From CAYRFQ01 sp964423615 (lineage in GTDB: Bacteria; Planctomycetota; Planctomycetia; Gemmatales; Gemmataceae), in contig CAYRFQ010000171.1 in NCBI GenBank assembly GCA_964423615.1, forward strand, positions 1-8,731: a stretch of 8,731 bases of DNA. Reading direction: 5' to 3'. Of the stretch, positions 6,597-8,731 are shown in pieces (position 1 is the stretch's first letter; each line of letters opens with the position of its first letter). The position numbers and the translations under genes were made by a program. The notes beneath the pieces are model-generated. The model had not been told where the DNA came from and did not search any database. It saw only the letters and a list, made by a program, of their open reading frames with translations.

Positions 6597-7775
6597 TCAA
6601 TCCCTCCGGCGTGGGCGGAAAAGGTCGTCGAAATCGTCATCGTAGTCGTCGCGGCGACGAGATGGTCCTCGCCGGTCGTCGTAGTCGTCGTAATCCTCGG
6701 GTTGGCGTCGACGAGGTGTCCGATCGTAGTCATCATCGTAATCCTCGTCCTCATCAGGCTCCCCTCGACGTCGCCCCCGACGTCCACGCGGTCTATCATC
6801 GTAGTCCTCGTCGTAACGGCGACGTCGGGGGCGTCGCTCCTCGTCGGAGGGGACGAGTTGCTCAAGCATCGAGGCTGCACGCCAGAAGCAAATCACCATG
6901 ACCCAGTAATACGCCAGTTGGACAAGGTCGAAAACGTACAGGGCAGTAGCGATTCCCTTGAACGATCTCTCGATATCGCTAAGTCCCAAGATACCGAACG
7001 GAACACAAGTAGACGAAAGGATGGCCGTCACCAGAAATCCAAATTTCGTGAATCGGAACAAGCCGTTATCCGGCCTACGATCCCGAAGCGCTTTCAATCC
7101 CAGGAAAAAAAGTACGATCAAACCAACTCGGACCGTCAAAGCAAAAATAAACCCACCGATAAACCCCAGGAAGCGAGCTTCGTTGGGAGCAGGAGGAAGA
7201 GTCGCAATGGTGAAAAGGGCGTTGGCGGTAATGCTGAAGACTTGGACGATGGCGTGTATGATCATCAACGTTGTGACGATCGCGGTCAACCTCCGGAGCG
7301 CATGATCTTCCCCTGTGCGAAAAGACGGTTCGTCGAGAGGCGGTTCATCGTCAATAGCATATTTGCCCGCTGGAACTTGGCTTCGCGGTTCCTCGGGAAG
7401 ATTTTGGCGTGGGGATTCAGGAATCGGGGAAGCGGGTGGCTGTGGAGCAGAACGAATCGCCTCTTGAGGACGTTGGGGTGAAAAAACGGCCTGACAATTT
7501 GGGCAAACCACGGGCCGTCCGATCGAGTCGTTAAGTATTCGCAACTGCTTCTGACAATGGGGGCAACCAACTACGACTGTTTCTGGATTGGAACTCGGAA
7601 CCGATGGCTGCGGATTCGGCGCCGGAGTAGGTGGAGTTGGACTAGGTGAAGGAGAGGCCGTAGCCGGTTGCGCCACGAAAATCGCTTGACACTTTGGACA
7701 ACGGACCTGTCTTCCTAGGGCTTCGTCGGCTACCTGTAACCGAGATTGACAAGAGGTACACTCAAGTTGGATCAT
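6597..7775 (-). CDS. Double zinc-ribbon, four-helix membrane protein
   Basis: With the chosen start the protein has 392 residues and unknown function. It begins with a zinc ribbon of the MJ0042 type (CTSC at 6-9, CPKC at 26-29), a Pro/Ser linker (about 41-64), and a second ribbon (CPHC at 71-74, CPNC at 91-94). A disordered Pro-rich stretch follows to about residue 158. Four hydrophobic segments follow, at about 163-193, 203-227, 243-265 and 275-298, placing it in the inner membrane. The last 80 residues alternate Arg clusters with Asp/Tyr runs such as RRRYDEDYDDRPRGRRGRRR and are surely disordered. The architecture is common in Gemmata-like planctomycetes; sensing or scaffolding at the membrane is only a guess. 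The start MIQLECTSC directly precedes the first ribbon. An in-frame ATG at 7826 would add 17 hydrophobic residues, and neither start has a clear ribosome site. No operon partner is adjacent. Confidence 0.85.
   Translation of the reverse strand: MIQLECTSCQSRLQVADEALGRQVRCPKCQAIFVAQPATASPSPSPTPPTPAPNPQPSVPSSNPETVVVGCPHCQKQLRILNDSIGRPVVCPNCQAVFSPQRPQEAIRSAPQPPASPIPESPRQNLPEEPRSQVPAGKYAIDDEPPLDEPSFRTGEDHALRRLTAIVTTLMIIHAIVQVFSITANALFTIATLPPAPNEARFLGFIGGFIFALTVRVGLIVLFFLGLKALRDRRPDNGLFRFTKFGFLVTAILSSTCVPFGILGLSDIERSFKGIATALYVFDLVQLAYYWVMVICFWRAASMLEQLVPSDEERRPRRRRYDEDYDDRPRGRRGRRRGEPDEDEDYDDDYDRTPRRRQPEDYDDYDDRRGPSRRRDDYDDDFDDLFRPRRRD
6600..6845 (-). repeat. Low-complexity Asp/Arg/Tyr coding tract
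   Basis: This tract within the 3' end of the zinc-ribbon gene repeats near-identical short units (on plus, CGTCGTAGTCGTCG-like words). It encodes an alternating basic and acidic tail. The DNA repeats are imperfect and of no fixed period, so they reflect the protein composition more than a tandem array, but they could expand or contract by slippage. Confidence 0.6.
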
Positions 7776-8336
7776 AGAAGAGTTCTTGCGGAAAGATTCA
7801 AATGCGAACAGCAACGCAAGGTTCATTCTTTGATAGTGTAGCTTGCTCAGAGCAGGTTACAACGGTGATAAATTCAAGAACCGGCCAAGAATTAGCCATG
7901 CCCCTTGGCCGATCCAAAAGCGTTCCAACCAACTAAAACGTCGGAGACCAGCCTTTACAGACAATTCACAGCGAACGTTGGATTCACGCCAGCTTCTTGA
8001 CTCGGTGAAAATGGTGATCAGAGTTCTCGAAGATTGTCTTTCCGTTAGCACCTCGCGAGTCTCGGTCGTCGAGCTTTTTGGGTTGGCACCGAACACATCA
8101 GAGCTTCGAAAACGAACCCCAACAAGCCGAACTCAGGCAAGTCGTCAGTTGAGGTTAACACCGAAACTCGTTACAGCCCAAATCATCAATGTATCTTCGC
8201 TTGAGTCGATGAAGGAGAGGTTGCCGCCTTTTGCAGCGCTTTGATCCTCTCCCGTCAACGACGATCAACTCACCAACGATCCGAGGTTGGCCACCGCTGG
8301 TGGCCAACTCCCCGATCGTCACGAGTCAACTCAGTC
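7776..8336. other. Long region with no convincing gene
   Basis: About 560 bases separate the zinc-ribbon gene start from the DUF11 gene stop. Only short, unrecognised frames occur on the minus strand: 8145-8258 (37 residues from a TTG, containing GGNLSFIDSSEDTLMIWAV), then about 8050-8160 in a second frame (DLPEFGLLGFVFEALMC), then 7857-8096 in a third. Frame changes between consecutive protein-like pieces could mean a decayed gene, but none matches a family I know. A GC-rich hairpin lies at 8276-8319. The promoter of the zinc-ribbon gene should be at the left end but was not identified. Confidence 0.45.
8276..8319 (-). terminator. GC-rich hairpin behind the DUF11 gene
   Basis: GTTGGCCACC (8286-8295) and GGTGGCCAAC (8299-8308) form a perfect 10-bp stem with a three-base loop. 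It extends after a mismatched bulge by ACGATC/GATCGT (8276-8281 with 8314-8319). It starts 17 bases after the DUF11 gene stop codon, a typical place for transcript ends. No T tract follows on the minus strand, so it may need Rho or serve as a 3' stabiliser instead of an intrinsic terminator. Confidence 0.5.
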
Positions 8337-8731
8337 CTATTCCCCAGGAACCGCTCCCACCAAGGTCTGCAGAATCGCCGAACTCATTCCGAAAGCAAAC
8401 CTCTGGCCAAAGGACGAACCCCAAAGTCGCCGACCTTGTATGACGTCCATCGTAAAGACAGACTCATCATCCTCACTCGCGACGCCAACGGTTCCGTTCC
8501 CAGCCGTCGAGTCCGGGTCGGTGGCCTCACTGACAGAAACGACCTGAGCGGAGTTCGTGACCTGCCCACTACCGGTGGCAATAGCCACAGCGACCACGCT
8601 CGCCGATTCCCCAGGAGCCAACGCCCCGACACTCCACAAGTTCCCCTGAACCAACAAAGTGCCAACGCTCCCTTGTCGGGAAATGATCGACAAACCGGCA
8701 AAGACGTCCTCGACCACAACGTTCGTAGCCG
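8337..8731 (-). CDS. DUF11 repeat surface protein, C-terminal part (partial)
   Basis: Only the last 131 codons are inside the window; the frame is open through the right edge, so the true start lies outside. The visible part is one DUF11 (conserved repeat, TIGR01451) domain: ATNVVVEDVFAGLS, then LWSVGALAPGESASVVAVA, GSGQVTNSAQVVSVSEATDP, DPDSTAGNG and EDDESV. These are immunoglobulin-like beta-sandwich repeats that occur in tandem in large secreted or surface-anchored proteins of planctomycetes and others. The chain ends in about 35 residues after the domain (QGRRLWGSSF to LVGAVPGE) with no LPXTG motif, no membrane segment and no PEP-CTERM signal that I can see. Its role is likely structural or adhesive, by family analogy only. 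A GTG at 8717 within the domain is not a real start, because the domain's ATNV strand begins upstream of it. Confidence 0.87.
   Translation of the reverse strand, partial: ATNVVVEDVFAGLSIISRQGSVGTLLVQGNLWSVGALAPGESASVVAVAIATGSGQVTNSAQVVSVSEATDPDSTAGNGTVGVASEDDESVFTMDVIQGRRLWGSSFGQRFAFGMSSAILQTLVGAVPGE

Noticed and set aside
6600..6845. Possible tandem repeat or CRISPR-like array
   Set aside because: The units are short, imperfect and without spacers of constant length, and they are explained by the Asp/Arg/Tyr coding tail.
6527..6880. Minus-strand frame of 117 residues rich in Thr, Arg and Asp
   Set aside because: It is the shifted frame of the low-complexity tail of the zinc-ribbon gene.
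6702..7481. Plus-strand frame of 259 residues across the zinc-ribbon gene
   Set aside because: It is antisense to the membrane helices and charged tail; the repetitive tail keeps several frames open by composition.
7843..8244. Plus-strand frame of 133 residues in the gene-poor region
   Set aside because: It begins with TTG, has no ribosome site, is Arg/Ser/Thr-rich without hydrophobic pattern, and matches no family I know.

Overview
The window most likely comes from a planctomycete chromosome, probably of the Gemmata type. This is inferred from gene families, not from a marker gene. The signs are an exported PQQ-like beta-propeller protein opening with a WRGFRGDGTG motif, a double zinc-ribbon membrane protein with an Asp/Arg/Tyr-rich tail, a DUF11 repeat protein, and a decayed fragment of the TIGR02996 repeat-companion domain. 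DNA composition looks intermediate (near half GC), and nothing seen suggests phage, plasmid or recent island DNA.

Layout. 55-1614 (+) encodes a full-length sigma-70 group sigma factor, the only confident plus-strand gene. It converges on a minus-strand gene (1714-3024) for a secreted PQQ-like propeller protein, and a symmetric hairpin at 1648-1690 can terminate both. Every other confident gene is on the minus strand: a DHH/DHHA1 phosphoesterase (3337-4422), an EVE-domain protein (4573-5034), a DUF4416 protein (5409-6080), a zinc-ribbon four-helix membrane protein (6597-7775), and the C-terminal end of a DUF11-repeat surface protein that runs off the right edge (8337-8731). Upstream in-frame starts were rejected for the DHH and EVE genes because better Shine-Dalgarno sequences sit at the internal starts.

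The spaces between genes are long. They hold a 24-bp perfect inverted repeat (3211-3271), a 14-bp inverted repeat (5207-5266), a decayed TIGR02996 fragment with an in-frame stop (6421-6552), a possible 42-residue plus-strand gene with a strong ribosome site (6143-6271), and a GC-rich hairpin behind the DUF11 gene (8276-8319). The region 7776-8336 has no convincing gene.

Functionally this is a loose collection, not one pathway. The sigma factor serves transcription. The DHH and EVE proteins suggest nucleotide or modified-nucleic-acid metabolism. The propeller, zinc-ribbon and DUF11 proteins belong to the envelope. Gaps of about 150 to 560 bases argue against a single operon. I found no defence system, CRISPR array, tRNA, rRNA or intact mobile element, and nothing that is clearly an undescribed system. 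The intergenic structures and the gene relic are the parts most worth a second look.
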